Origin: Asterias rubens | Lineage: Eukaryota; Echinodermata; Asteroidea; Forcipulatida; Asteriidae | NCBI RefSeq assembly: GCF_902459465.1 | Contig: NC_047062.1 | Coordinates: forward strand, 30,312,673-30,376,672 | Length of the DNA stretch: 64,000 nucleotides | Direction: 5' to 3' | Shown: positions 43,670 through 55,000 of the stretch, in pieces | Numbering within the stretch: the stretch's first letter is position 1 | How the letters are laid out: every line of letters starts with the position of its first letter | Notes under the pieces: generated by a model | What the model was told of the DNA's origin: nothing | Databases searched by the model: none | Seen by the model: only the letters and a program-made list of their open reading frames with translations | Position numbers and translations under genes: made by a program

Positions 43670-44990
43670 ACATGGTATTTGGGCTGGTTTGTGTTTCTTC
43701 TGAGGGCACCATCTGATACCAACACTGTCAGTCCAACATGGAAATCCATTCTAAGAGTCTAATTATTTATGTCAGCAAAATGATGATCTGTTCATCTGCT
43801 GGTACAAAATTCCTTTGCAAAATCTTGTGACAGCAGTAACTTTACCAAAGGTTGTGAGTTATGCAATGTTACATGTATCCCTCCTAAGTTTCTGATATGT
43901 GTACCAGCATTAATAGGCCACGCCCGATGTAAGATGGGAGCACTTCATCCAATTAAATGGCTTAGAAAAACAATGCATCATGTCCAGTTTAAACAAACGA
44001 AATTCCTGAACTATTTACACATAAATTTATTTTGTAATGATGGTGTCACGCATGAAACTAATTCAAATTGCTCTTTAACAAACACAAGTAGAGGCCATTC
44101 AGTATAATCAATGTGTAAAATTGTTTTTCTTTTTTCGAAACTGTGAGTGGATGGGTTAAAGAAAGAAAAAAAAGAACATCAAAGTTCAGTTTACAATTAG
44201 AAATGTCAAACAAAACTGAAGGGGAAAACACCCAGTGGCCCCTTCTTGATTGTCTGTCATTTCTGTTAGTGTCTGTGCTGGCCATTGTTTTATTCGACAT
44301 CCTTGTTTTGATAGCTAAAATGTGTGCGTGATAGGGAGACGGCAAAAATTTCCTCTTCTGTTTTACCTACAAAGCTGCAAGTTGGAAGCCAGGTTAAAAG
44401 GCCATTGAAACTCATTGAGTTTCGAGAGCACTGATCTAAACAAATATCTGCTTCATTTCAGGGAACATATTGTTCTTCATCAGCACACATGATAGGACGA
44501 CTTTAACTGGATATTCAATATCATAGTTTTGAATTTGATTAACGAGCCTGCAATACGATACACAATTACATCCAGGCATGATTAACTTGCTTGAAAATGC
44601 TAACAAAGAGGGGAGAGTTTCAACATGTAACTGTCTGATCGTACACTGTACTTAACCAAAATTACAATGCAAAATATGTACGTCATGTGTAATTGAATCA
44701 AGTTGGGTTTCCTAATGAAGTTTGATTGGTAATCAATAGATTGGCAACATCCAGCTGAAAGAATGCGTTTCAAGGTTTCGCTGGTTCATTGTTTGGAATC
44801 AAAGCCTATGGCAGGTCCTAGCAGCTTGGATCAGATGGTGATCTGCGGAACATGTTTGATGTTGGATCAATGGCTTCGCTTCACTGGAGGTGTATTCAAA
44901 TTATTCTACCAGGGAAATACAAAGCTCACTGTTTGAAAAAATACAATCACAACTAACTGTATAATATACAAGAAATTTGGCAACATATTG
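43670..44990. other. No feature recognised
   Basis: AT-rich 5' intron or intergenic DNA. Short ORFs here lack splice support. Confidence 0.4.
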
Positions 44991-44996
44991 TACGGT

Positions 44997-45075
44997 CCAG
45001 GCCTTGAATTTTGTTCTAGAAGGGGGCACAGCAATTTTCCTCATTGCAAGGGGCACTTCTATGAGTAAAATTTTA
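44997..45075 (+). mobile_element. A/B-related fragment
   Basis: CAGGCCTTGAATTTTG, GGGGGCACAGCAATTTTCCT and AAGGGGCACTTCTATGAG are present. The right part is missing. Confidence 0.55.
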
Positions 45076-45269
45076 TTGTGTATTGACCCCTGGCATGCGT
45101 GTCACACTTGGAGACTGTGCCACGCTCACCATTTTGGTGGTCAATAGGTTTACGAGTAAACGCAGCGTCACTTAAAATGCGCACTTCACTGAATAACACA
45201 CAGTGACATTGCCCGCCAGTATGGCGCATTCAAGGTTATTCTGATGATGACGGCAGGTGAATTGGGTCA

Positions 45270-45379
45270 ATTGGAACTTTGCAAAGGGCACCACAGCAAA
45301 AGCACAGGGCACCAGTAGCAAAAGCACAGGGCACGACGGCAACTGATGTTGGTGCCATGGGTTATTTTCAAGGCCTGAG
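45270..45379. mobile_element. H-family fragment with internal triplication
   Basis: The block AGCAAAAGCACAGGGCAC occurs twice, with a third GGGCACCACAGC just before it. Then come GGTGCCATGGGTTATTTTC and a terminal AAGGCCTG. Confidence 0.6.
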
Positions 45380-45689
45380 GGTCTGCAATGCTGTATTCAA
45401 AATTTCTAATAATCAAAGGACCAATAATCAAAGTATCTGTATTTGATATATTTGGTTTGTCATAACACCATGATGTTGGGTAGGTTATGTTCTTCTGAGA
45501 ACTTGTCGTGCTATTTATTCTACTGTCGTGGAATATTTTGTAATTCGGGAGAGTTCTAAATTCTAAAAGGAAATGTTGTTCTTATTGTACAACTGGGTGG
45601 CAGGTGGTAATTGCTTTGATCGAGGGAACTTCCTGTTAAACTTCACTGCCGCAGACTGAGTTTCTTAATTGGTCTCAAGGTTTTTACTA

Positions 45690-45770
45690 ATAATATTAAT
45701 AATTGCTTCTTACATAGCGCGCATATCTGTCACTCAGTAATGCTCAAGGCGCTTCAACATGAATACAACA
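45690..45770 (-). mobile_element. SINE tail fragment
   Basis: ATTGCTTCTTACATAGCGC and CACTCAGTAATGCTCAAGGC match the tail. Confidence 0.6.
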
Positions 45771-46212
45771 AGCAATCACTCATATCATGAAGGAACAACT
45801 TTCCTCCATGCTCAAAAGAAATCCCATAGTAGAAATTTCAAAGAGGGAAATAAAATGTACACTCTAAAAATGACTAGATATCTGCATTCAGAATTTCAGA
45901 GCAGAAATTGCTAAACAGTAAGCTGAATATCATTATATAGTCAAGTGATCATATCTGCATGTACTGCATGTAGTAAAGTAATGGTTTGAGGTATTACCAC
46001 CATGTGTGTATCTACTTGCCAGGTAGAGTGTGTCTTAGTATTCTACTACCTCGGAATAGATTTATTTTTTTGAAAAGAACTGTCCTACTAGAAAAGTGAA
46101 CTACATGTAGTAGAGTAAACAAAACAAAACGTTCTGTTATCCCTGCAGGGGATGACTATCATTACATTGTATCATACAATGTACCTAACAATAAGAACAC
46201 ATTAAGCACGCG

Positions 46213-46449
46213 TCATACAATCGAACCGATACCCATCATCGAGTTCTTCAATAACTCGGCATGAAGTATTGTCATTTCAATTTGAATAACAATGAAGATG
46301 TCCCATGGAATTTTCTCCTCAGAGGGGCACTCGGGGAATGTACAGCTTAGTAGACTCATAGAGTAAGGACAGGTTTGTACAATGATAAAATGTGTCATAA
46401 AGTTCTCTACGATCTTAAACCGCTTCCCCCGAGACGAAATCAAAACCAC
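46213..46449 (-). pseudogene. Unidentified ORF
   Basis: 78 codons, hydrophobic-rich, with Cys residues (SLLSCTFPECPSEEKIPW). There is no support from splice sites or a known family. Confidence 0.15.
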
Positions 46450-46648
46450 AGACCTCTTTTAAATTCAGCTTGAACTTTTAGATTCCTGCTGTCAAAGCTG
46501 ACAGTGAATGAGAAAATTGAGAAACTACAATCGTTTAAAGGGAAAGGCTTTAGCCTGAATTCAAATAAATAAATAAGCCGTTCAAATTTAAGCAATTTTT
46601 AAGAAGAAGGGTACAATTTTTTTTGAATTTTAAGACAGTGAGTGGGCC

Positions 46649-46806
46649 TGTTCATATTTCAAAGAAGGCAATGGAGGTATGTAAGTGCCTCCATGTCCTT
46701 GTTTGTGGCCTTGGTGCCCCTTGATGTTCTAATAGAAATTTATATTTCTGTCGTAATGTAGGTGCCCTTTTTTCTTTGGCAAAGGAAAACTACTTTGCCC
46801 TTACTA
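46649..46806 (+). mobile_element. A-family copy, diverged
   Basis: GTGCCTCCATGTCC, GCCTTGGTGCCCCTTGATG and GGTGCCCTTTTTTCTTT are recognisable, but the ends are lost. Confidence 0.6.
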
Positions 46807-47108
46807 CTCGTCATATCGGATTGGCTGTAGGACGCTCCAATTCAAACAGGAGAAAAGAAACAAGTTCAGTAAAGGGGACGATTTGAAGTCAACAAGAGCA
46901 TGGAAGAAGGACTGTAATGAGTTTGAAGGATGCCAAACCCCTACAGGTCAACAACAGACTGTTTTGAAAACAGCACCCAAACAGAATACCCATAAGCTGA
47001 GACACAGTGTTTCCTAAGGTTCTGATAGTAACTCACCCACCAAAATATTGAGTCATTATTAACATCCTACAAGTGCATTGAGTTATTGTAAAACTGGAAA
47101 ACTATCAG

Positions 47109-47295
47109 CAGGCCTGTAGTTTCATTTTTGAATGGGCAAGGGCACCAAGGCATTTTGTCTTTGGTAAAAGGGTACCCTACATCTATGAGGAAATTGTAAA
47201 TATCTAAACTGCATATCATTTCAAGGGCACCAAGGCATTGACCCCGGGGGCATGGAGGCATTCACTTTTGTTGCCTCTGTGAAGTATCGGGCCTG
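47109..47295 (-). mobile_element. A-family copy (minus), full length
   Basis: It runs from CAGGCCTGTAGTTTC to GAAGTATCGGGCCTG with all internal blocks. Confidence 0.82.
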
Positions 47296-47749
47296 TCTCA
47301 GTTTATTTGAGAGTTTTATTCAACCATAGAGAAAGATTTAACTCAGGATGGCATGGCCCTTTAGCAAGACAAGCTCCACCTTGTGTTGTTGATTATTGGT
47401 AATCATTCAAAGCAAGTCATTCACAACTTATTATAAGGTGGACAACTTCTCCTACAAATAAACTGCATTGTAAACAACCTACCAAAACTCACACTGTGAC
47501 TGTACAACTTCCTCTGTAGGTCATTTTATTATTTTCGGAGGCAAAGTTATTTTAATGGCTGCCTATTTTGCATGTCAAAAAGACTAGCCATCCATATTGA
47601 CAATAAGTATGCAATAATACACAAACAAATTGCACCTTAAAATGTATGTCTGGTGTAAATAAACAAACAACAGAGAGGAGAAAAAGGCACAATTTTAAGT
47701 CCTCTATTTGATCTATTTGAGTGAAGAAGATGGTTGTAACCTGAAACAA

Positions 47750-47900
47750 ACCAAAGACAATTGCCTCCATGCCCCTGGTCATTGCCTCGGTGCCCTTTGA
47801 AATCTTCAAATGTAATAGTAAGTTCTTGTACTCACTTCACTCACTGAGGTGCCTTTTACCCCCAAAAAACTGCCTCGCCCAACAACAATGTCAGGTGTTT
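47750..47900 (+). mobile_element. A-family copy, diverged
   Basis: TTGCCTCCATGCCCCTGGTC and GAGGTGCCTTTTACC are present. The interior carries an expanded TCACTTCACTCACTGAG block. Confidence 0.65.
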
Positions 47901-47909
47901 TTATTGTTG

Positions 47910-49360
47910 TTTACACTAACACTTCAAAGTTCACAATGGATGAGATGTACATTGATCTAAACGATCCTTAGTACTAAACAACAGTGCACAAAATTTAAAT
48001 GAATTCTAACAGTACACTTGTAAGCTGTAGTGAACTCAAGCTACAGTTACTGTAGAGAACACACAGTACAACTAAATGCACAGATTGTTTCAGTGAAAAA
48101 TAAATCAACAACTTACGTATTGTACAATACAACAATCCATCAATACGGCCAATACCAAATTAAACAATTTTTGGGCGAATTCCTGGCTGATTCCAAACAA
48201 ATAAACTCTCCAAAATCTGACCGGAAAAAATGGATGTTACTGGAAATTGTTAGCAATTGATAATAGCTCTGTGTGTGTAAACACGGTCTTTTAACAACTG
48301 CAAATATTTTGCATTATCTATGGTTCATTATTTGGAATGGCATGTAGGCGGGACCAGGTCCAAAGGTCTATTTGAGAATATTTTAATATCACAGTTCTAC
48401 AACAAGTGATGATACCATCTGTGGTCTTAGCTCGCAATTATGGTTTTATGTTTACATAGTGGTATTGGGTATAGGGTAAAGTGTAAAGAGGGCTGCGTTG
48501 TATGATGAATGATGATGTGATTTGGCCAAATGCAAACGTCGTAGCAATTGGAATTCACGGTTCCTATGCATGCCTTGCGCTTTTAAGCTTGAGTAAATTT
48601 GCCTGTCGGACTTGTAAATTCTGTGTCTCTTATTTGCCCAGGGAAGTTAAAGTAGCCCAAATTTTAAGCGTGTTGTCATTAATTCATTTTTTCTTTGTAG
48701 CGATGACAACCGCTTTGTTGGTCAAATGAAATACATTTCCCACACTCAAAAATAAATTAACACATTTGAAAAAGGAAGAATTATGAGCATTATGTAGGTT
48801 GTACAGCTTTTAGTACAATTTATCGTGTTTAAACCAATGGTAGAATTTAAACCTACTCAAAGCAAAGCATTTGTAAGTATACTACAATGTCATCAATACT
48901 TTGTATTACATTGATTAAGTCCTGATAACACTCTACCTAGTTCTAGCAATCCCATTAAGCTGACCCTAAGCACAGTGTAACACATTTAATCCTAGAATTT
49001 GTATTCAAATTGTACAAATAAATGACCCACATGTTTTTATCACTTTTGGTTAATACAATGGACGGTTGCTCACCTATGTTTGTTGTAAGTCACCCAGATG
49101 CTCTGTTTAAAATACATGCACGCTTTTGTGTCAATTATTTTCTTTTAAGGTTTCGTCACTTATCACATGCACAGACCTGATACTTCAGTTGTTGCCCTTG
49201 AAGTATTTAAGTCCACATGAAAATTCTCAACAATTTCAGACGTATTTCAAGATACACTATGCCAATAAACATTTTATTTGAAATGAAGTTGTCTTGGTTG
49301 AACTTTTGGATTTGTCTTAGGAGTTGTTAACGTTTGACGCTAAAACTGTCCAGCTGTCGA
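47910..49360. other. No feature recognised
   Basis: AT-rich DNA. A donor-like CTTAC at 48114 sits in a TATTGTACAATA palindrome and looks fortuitous. An A-family trace may lie at 49170-49210. Confidence 0.4.
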
Positions 49361-49362
49361 TT

Positions 49363-49515
49363 TATCCAAACTCTTCCTATTAGGATTAATCTAGGACTTA
49401 GAGTTAAGTTCTGTATTTGTTAGAAGTCACTGAACCCATCCTAAATTAGGACGAGTTACTCATCCTAACTCAAGATAGATTAGGATTAATTCCAGCGTTT
49501 CGTGAAATCGTCTGC
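49363..49515. mobile_element. C-family element
   Basis: AAACTCTTCCTATTAGGATT opens it and GCGTTTCGTGAAATCGTC closes it, with TTAGGACGAGTTACTCATCC inside. Confidence 0.7.
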
Positions 49516-50152
49516 AGAGTCCCTAGTTGTCCAATGTGTGGCACTGCTTAACGCAGAATTCTACGAATTGCCATTCATCCATACAAAGCTAGGCCTATAT
49601 TCCTATAAAACTATGGCTTGTCGTAATAAGGGCAGAACAATGCGGTACAGAGTTATCATGGGTGAAACTGAAAGCAGAGTCGAACCATGACATTTCCAAT
49701 AATTTTGCTCTTCTATCGGTATCACTCTGTCACACTACACTCCCCCACATCACACCCAGCAGCACTCAGGTAGTCTGGCACTGGCAGTAGACAGTTGTTT
49801 TTCTGCCTCATTCAAGACTACTTTAATACTAACTAGGGACTTTTAGGATAGATGACAACCCAAATGACCACTTTCATAAGAGGAGCTCACCACAAAATTT
49901 TGTTTAATTGCCACACCACACCTGCAAAATTGATGTCCCTTTGGCTTGAGCGAGGAGTTTGTTGCAGGGACATGCAGTAAACCGACATAGTCAGTGACTT
50001 TATCAACAGATCAGACAACAGACAGACATGACAGACGCTTCTACACACAAAATAAACCCAGAAGATAATCTCCATCTCCATTGGTTCAGTCAGCAAAATA
50101 TCCTGCCGGATACATCTACGCTAACTTGCGCACTGCGTGTGGAAATAGACTA

Positions 50153-50391
50153 CTACGTGTATTTGTTGTTGCTTATATGCCCCTTGAATTTAGCTAGGGT
50201 TGTGCTGTTCACAGCAGCCGACGAGAGTGAGTTCCAGAGTTTAACAGTTGATACGAAGAATGAATCTTTGAAGGCCCGAGCTTTATGGCTGACTTGAGTG
50301 AATTTTTGGTTGTTTCCCCTCGTATCCCTGGTATTTTGATGAACATAGTTGTGAAGTGGAATGTCCACACTATTATTATTAATTTAACCAA
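50153..50391 (-). mobile_element. LINE 3' fragment (reverse-transcriptase C-terminus)
   Basis: Minus-strand text has TRGNNQKFTQ, ARAFKDSFFVSTVKLWNSL and LAKFKGHI, the usual LINE ORF2 end. A frame change at about 50.3 kb shows decay. Confidence 0.75.
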
Positions 50392-50407
50392 GCATACGAA
50401 AACTTAC

Positions 50408-50486
50408 AATCTGCAGCCACAACTGCCAAAGGAGTCATGACACCTGCCAGTGACACTAACACGACAGTGACAGAGGGTGACATCAT
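50408..50486 (-). CDS. Possible first exon of a secreted-protein gene (signal-peptide-like)
   Basis: ATG-ATG at 50486-50481 opens 26 codons ending in phase 1 at a GTAAGTTT donor (50407-50400). The peptide starts MMSPSVTVVLVSLAG, stays hydrophobic, and ends in small residues before Asp, as in a cleavable signal peptide. No downstream exon was found, and a LINE fragment begins right after. It could be a chance ORF or an alternative 5' exon. Confidence 0.25.
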
Positions 50487-50678
50487 CACTCGTATAATAT
50501 AAAATAATTGTTTACACTTTTTAGCAATTGAACGGACAACATTCATCGTATTTTATAACGACACATTTTCGTCAACTCTTCATGTTCATTTTGAAACTTT
50601 GCCTACCCTTTTTCTTCCAACAGATATAATGCAAATAAACACATTTCAGTCAACTTAAGTATAGCTATATGAACTTAC

Positions 50679-50820
50679 CAAGCAGCATTTTCCAATCTCT
50701 TGTGGTAAAATAACTTATTTATGACACACAAAAAATGAAAATCTATGTCGGGGATGGCTGACGGGTTGTCGATAAACAGTTCGTACTTCTACAACTGACG
50801 CCCCTTACGTCAAAACTTCA
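50679..50820 (-). promoter_or_regulatory. Candidate promoter and non-coding first exon of the PDZ gene
   Basis: A strong minus-strand donor (GTAAGTTC, 50678-50671) ends a possible first exon. Just upstream is CpG-containing DNA that is richer in G+C than the surrounding sequence. It holds a CREB/ATF-type site, TGACGTAA on the minus strand at 50812-50805. No TATA box is obvious. An ATG just before the donor would run into a stop as soon as it joined the 42.3-kb exon, so it would be only a very short upstream ORF. The placement is inferred. Confidence 0.35.
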
Positions 50821-51254
50821 CAATTTCGTCTGACGGGACGGTTGAAGGGCGCCCTCTTGTTGAAACATTAAAATCCAATTAATTAGGCTTGAGAGTTCCG
50901 AATATAAAGTGACTACTTTCAATGTTTTCACTGAAGCCGACTGCTAATATCATATAAGTGTATTATGTTTAGTATAATATAATTATTCTCTTGGCTTGGG
51001 TAAAGGTTAACACATCCGCAGCCCCTGTCAAATCGCAATATTATCCATCTTTCCCCCACTACTACTATTTTGCTCTGCGGATAGGGAGCAGAGCCCATTA
51101 TTTTATTTCCATAAAGTTCTGTAACCTAAAAATCGTGCTAATCACAGAAAAGTATTAGCCAGGTACAAACCAAAACTACATTAAGTTTACATTGTTGTGT
51201 TGTGTCCCACTAAATTGCTTAGCAAAGGAACTTTGCCAAGCAGTTTGGGCCGGT

Positions 51255-51430
51255 GTCGCATGCAATTATGTCCTCTATGCAATACTATCTGGCGGGCATT
51301 AATGCATATGCAATAATGTCCGCCGAACGGTATTGCATATGCAATCGTGTCGCCCGGACGCTGCTGCATAATGCAATTGTGTCCGCCCGGACACATTTGC
51401 ATATGCATTTGTGTCCGCCCCGTGCAAAAC
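51255..51430. repeat. Degenerate array of TGCATATGCA / GTGTCCGCC units
   Basis: Five to six units of about 32 bp alternate an octamer-like palindrome (ATTGCATATGCAAT) with a GC block (TGTCCGCCCGGAC). A related unit lies at about 51585-51650. It sits upstream of the candidate start sites at 51.9-52.0 kb. Confidence 0.75.
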
Positions 51431-51893
51431 CGCCCTTGCAGTAAATTAAACGCCCTTGGTCGACGGAACACGTTCGCCATTTTTTTTATAAGAGCTAACT
51501 AAGTGCATGTCATGAATGACATGGGAAATGTTCGGCCGTTGGTATACGTGGATATTCATGGTGCACTGAATCAGATAGCCCTGGACACGATTGCATAAGC
51601 AAAAGTGTCCGGAGTGGACAGTATTGCATGGCGGACCCATTATTATTGCATCTGACACCGACGCACATGGTCGGGAGCAAGCGTAGCGTAATGGCGTAGC
51701 GGCGGCGGGCACACAATTCTTCAAAATCATTCACGCACACGCGTTTATTCGATATAAGAGGTGCGCGTGTTTTCATGATGAACAGTCGGCCTGTAGTTAT
51801 TAACAAAAACTCGGCAAAACTTCCTGACGTTGCAACAATAACTTCGACACAACAATTACTGCCATTGTCACAGTTTGTAAAATTGAGGCTTAC

Positions 51894-51908
51894 CAACTGA
51901 CGAGACAT
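51894..51908 (-). CDS. Candidate tiny first exon, divergent from the 52-kb gene
   Basis: ATG at 51908 encodes MSRQL and is followed directly by a GTAAGC donor (51893). It faces the plus-strand start at 52039 across 130 bp, the geometry of a divergent promoter. It may be the 5' exon of another minus-strand gene or a 5' UTR exon of the PDZ gene; joined to the 42.3-kb exon it would form a short upstream ORF. No partner exon was identified. Confidence 0.25.
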
Positions 51909-52038
51909 TTCAATTCAACGAGAATTACTTGGGCCTAGACATCAGTTCTAGGGAATTTCCCATTAATTTCTTCCCCAAAACTGGGCCAGATTTTGCCTTT
52001 CAAAACACAAGTGAAGACAGCCAGTTGCTCGCTCAAAA
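51909..52038. promoter_or_regulatory. Short, possibly divergent, promoter region
   Basis: This holds the start-proximal upstream DNA of the 52-kb gene, and of a minus-strand start if the 51.9-kb exon is real. No TATA box is evident. A GAATTTCCC-like site occurs near 51951. The function is inferred from position only. Confidence 0.35.
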
Positions 52039-55000
52039 ATGGATAAGGTCTTTGAGCCGCGTCCAGAGATGATTAAAGAAGGCAAAACAGAACTATCCAC
52101 GGTCATAGAAGACAAGGAAGACTCAGGTAGGCAATGACTGATCTCACAGCAACATATCCTTAAAATGCACTCATATAAAAGTATACCCCTTAGTAATTAC
52201 TCAATATATTATTTGTTATTTTTTCCCATAATTATAAAGAACTATACTTAGTATAAAAGAGAAAAAAAGTGGAGAACTTTGAGATAAAGCGGCTCTGAGT
52301 CTGAACTTCAAAGAGCCGTTACTCATAAACTGACCATGCTTCTTTTGTGAACGATGCAACCTGATCCCTTCTTGCTTCTAGAAATCAAGTTTCTCGAAAT
52401 ACTTTTTCACCTCATAGTATTCACAATGGTCACTGCAGTGACCAAAAAAACTACGTAGGTCTATAGGATTAGGAAATAAATTAAACATCAATATAATTAC
52501 ACGCAGCTAAAAACGAAAGCGATGCAAGCAAGATGTCGCTGGTTGCAGAGCTAAAACAAAAGGACTCCTTCCCCGGTAAACCACTCCGTGCCATCCCATC
52601 CTCCAAGGGCAGATACCAACCAATTGGAGCAGAGGATAAGAGTCTTAGACCAATCGGAGCAGATGATGATGATGATGCTGATAGTGAACTTCCAAGGTAG
52701 ACCAACCTTCACTCCATGAGTGTTTCTCAACTTTAATACGTTTGCTTACATCTACTACTTTGCACGACCCCGAAACTTTACATTTAAAAAGTAACTGTGG
52801 ATTTCTCCAAAATAGTTTGGCGCATGAATGTTTGACATAGGCCTACTGAAATAAATGGTCGTATTTGCCGAGAGTTTGATGCGCGGACGTTTGGAAAAAC
52901 AACGTTTTTGACAACTTTCTTTTAAATTTTAGGCTGGTCAGCCGTTTGGAATTTTTGCTAACTATTGCCACCAGGAAAGTTCGGAAGTGACTTGGTGCCA
53001 GTTTTCATGCGGCATTCCTCGAAAATCCCAAGCAAGCTTGGACCAACTTTATGTCTACCTCCTATTTTTATATATATTTTGTTTGTACGTAATTTTATCT
53101 CATAAACTTTGAAGCAATAGTGCATGTTTTTTAAAAGTCCAGTATCTATAATCTATGTTGAACGATAGATGGTTATTCATTCGCTTGTCAACATAGTAGC
53201 AGTACCCTTCGGTCTGTTTTCATCTGTCTTTAGCTTCTTTAGAGAGCCACTTCGTTCTTCGTGGCTCTCAGGATGGATGTATTTTGGGGTTCTTCCATCC
53301 GCAGTGCATGTTGATTTCGGTGAAGAATATTTGAACTCAGAAATAAATTTTGGCAAGGGGGTATTTTGGGTACGTAGTTGAAGTCATGGTGTGGGCTAGG
53401 AATCGGACGTGAAATAAACGTTTTAAAATAATTATTCACTTATGCAGATCATGCAAATTTTTGTGACAAAAGATTTGCATAAAGTGAATAATTATTCTAT
53501 AAACGTTTACCAACCGTCCGATTTCTGCAAACTGCTTGAACACCATGACTTCAACTACGTTCCCAAAATACCTGCTTGTCAAATTTCGTCATTTTTTTGT
53601 CAAATATTTTACTTCAAAAGTAACACCCTGGATGACAAAAGCTTGATCCGATACATCAAGCCCCGGGAGCCACGAAGAACAAAGTGGCCCCCTAAAGAAG
53701 CTAAAGACAGATGGAAAATTTTCCAAGACAAGTAATATTTTGACAAGCTTATGCAACATCGCCGTCTTACAAAAGTGACTCATGTGAAGAAAAAAAATCA
53801 CAAGAAGAAATCTCGCAAGATCTTTGTTAAGGGCACTAATCTAATCAAACACTTTGGTTACCTTCTACCCAATGCGTTTATTTTGCTATCACTCCTCCAC
53901 CAACTGCCTCTTAAAAAATAACAAAACGTTGGACAAATTTGTATGATTAAGTTTTTTTGTTTCATCTCTGAAAGCAGAGAAATCAACCAAGAAGTGAAAG
54001 ATCCAACTGGAGATTTTACTACAAAGGAGAAGACGAGTATGTTTCTTTATTTAAACATTAATCATTATAAATAACAAAAATTATACACTTCTTGACAGAA
54101 AGTTTGGTAAAAATAATTATTTCTTTAGCCTGTGATAATGCAATGATCTGATCAATGAAACAAAATGAAAATCTACGGCCGACGAGTTATTATGGTAAAG
54201 AATTTGATAGGCTTGTTATATAGTGATGTTTAGGCCTAATATTTATCGGTCTGAATTTCTGAAGGCAAGCAAAGAAAGAAATTTAAAACCAGACTTAAAA
54301 TAAAGAATATAATTCCTGACACTTCCATCTGTCTTCTTGTCTAACAGCAATTCTTGACCTGGACAAAGCAACAAAACAGGTGAGTTTTATGTGCATATTA
54401 ATTGAATAATTATTGCAATGATACCGATTTCCGAATAATAGAAGCAGCTGAAAAACAAACCAATTACTAGAATCGATATTTTCAAAGAACACTAATTTTT
54501 GAAAACGCCACGCTAATCTATAGGCAAAAGTAGCACTGAGTTATGAAAAGTTGGAATCGAAGTTCGGCAAGAATCGATTCTGTTTTGTTTCTACAAGGAA
54601 TGTCCATTTTTTCATGGTAGCGTTGTAAGTGTAAGAGAGGGCGCTATTTTCAAATTAGTGGGTCGTTGATTGGCCTTAAGTTTTTATAACTCGTAAAATA
54701 GGAACCCCCAAAATAGTCCTACTTAGTCCGAAAGTTAAGACTATCTTTGTGAGGCCGACCTATTGACTTCAAAAACACACACTTACTAAGGTGACAATAC
54801 AGGTACCCATGCCTTTTTATGTTTAAATTAACTCAGAATCCTGAGACATCTGCATCTGCATCAACGGAACAATCTGGTGCTGAACCCAATATGACGGCCG
54901 ATGGCAGTGTAAAAAGAGGTAGGAATGTCGAGTTATTTTATCCATTTGCTTTATCTCATTGATATCTTATCTGAATTTTTTCACCATTTCCCCCTTCACG

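Larger units (their letters stand above)
42337..50678 (-). other. Probable 5' UTR intron of the PDZ gene
   Basis: This stretch lies between the acceptor at 42337 and the nearest good minus-strand donor with promoter-like flanks, at 50671-50678. It contains A-, C- and F-family repeats, a SINE copy and a LINE fragment. If transcription instead starts near 51.9 kb, the intron is longer. Confidence 0.35.

Noticed and set aside
44058..44345. Overlapping ORFs near 44.1-44.3 kb, one with a hydrophobic end
   Set aside because: They are open on both strands in AT-rich DNA, with no splice sites or family.
51510..51908. 132-codon minus-strand ORF
   Set aside because: Beyond the five codons before the GTAAGC donor it reads through intron-like DNA and the repeat near 51.6 kb. 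Only the possible first exon is kept, at low confidence.
52290..52320. Histone-type 3' stem-loop (CGGCTCT...AGAGCCG)
   Set aside because: The loop is about 14 bases, not four, there is no histone ORF nearby, and it lies in an intron of the unknown gene.
53442..53735. 97-codon ORF as an extra exon of the unknown gene
   Set aside because: It is the right arm of the foldback. Including it would break the phase between exons 2 and 3, which join correctly without it.
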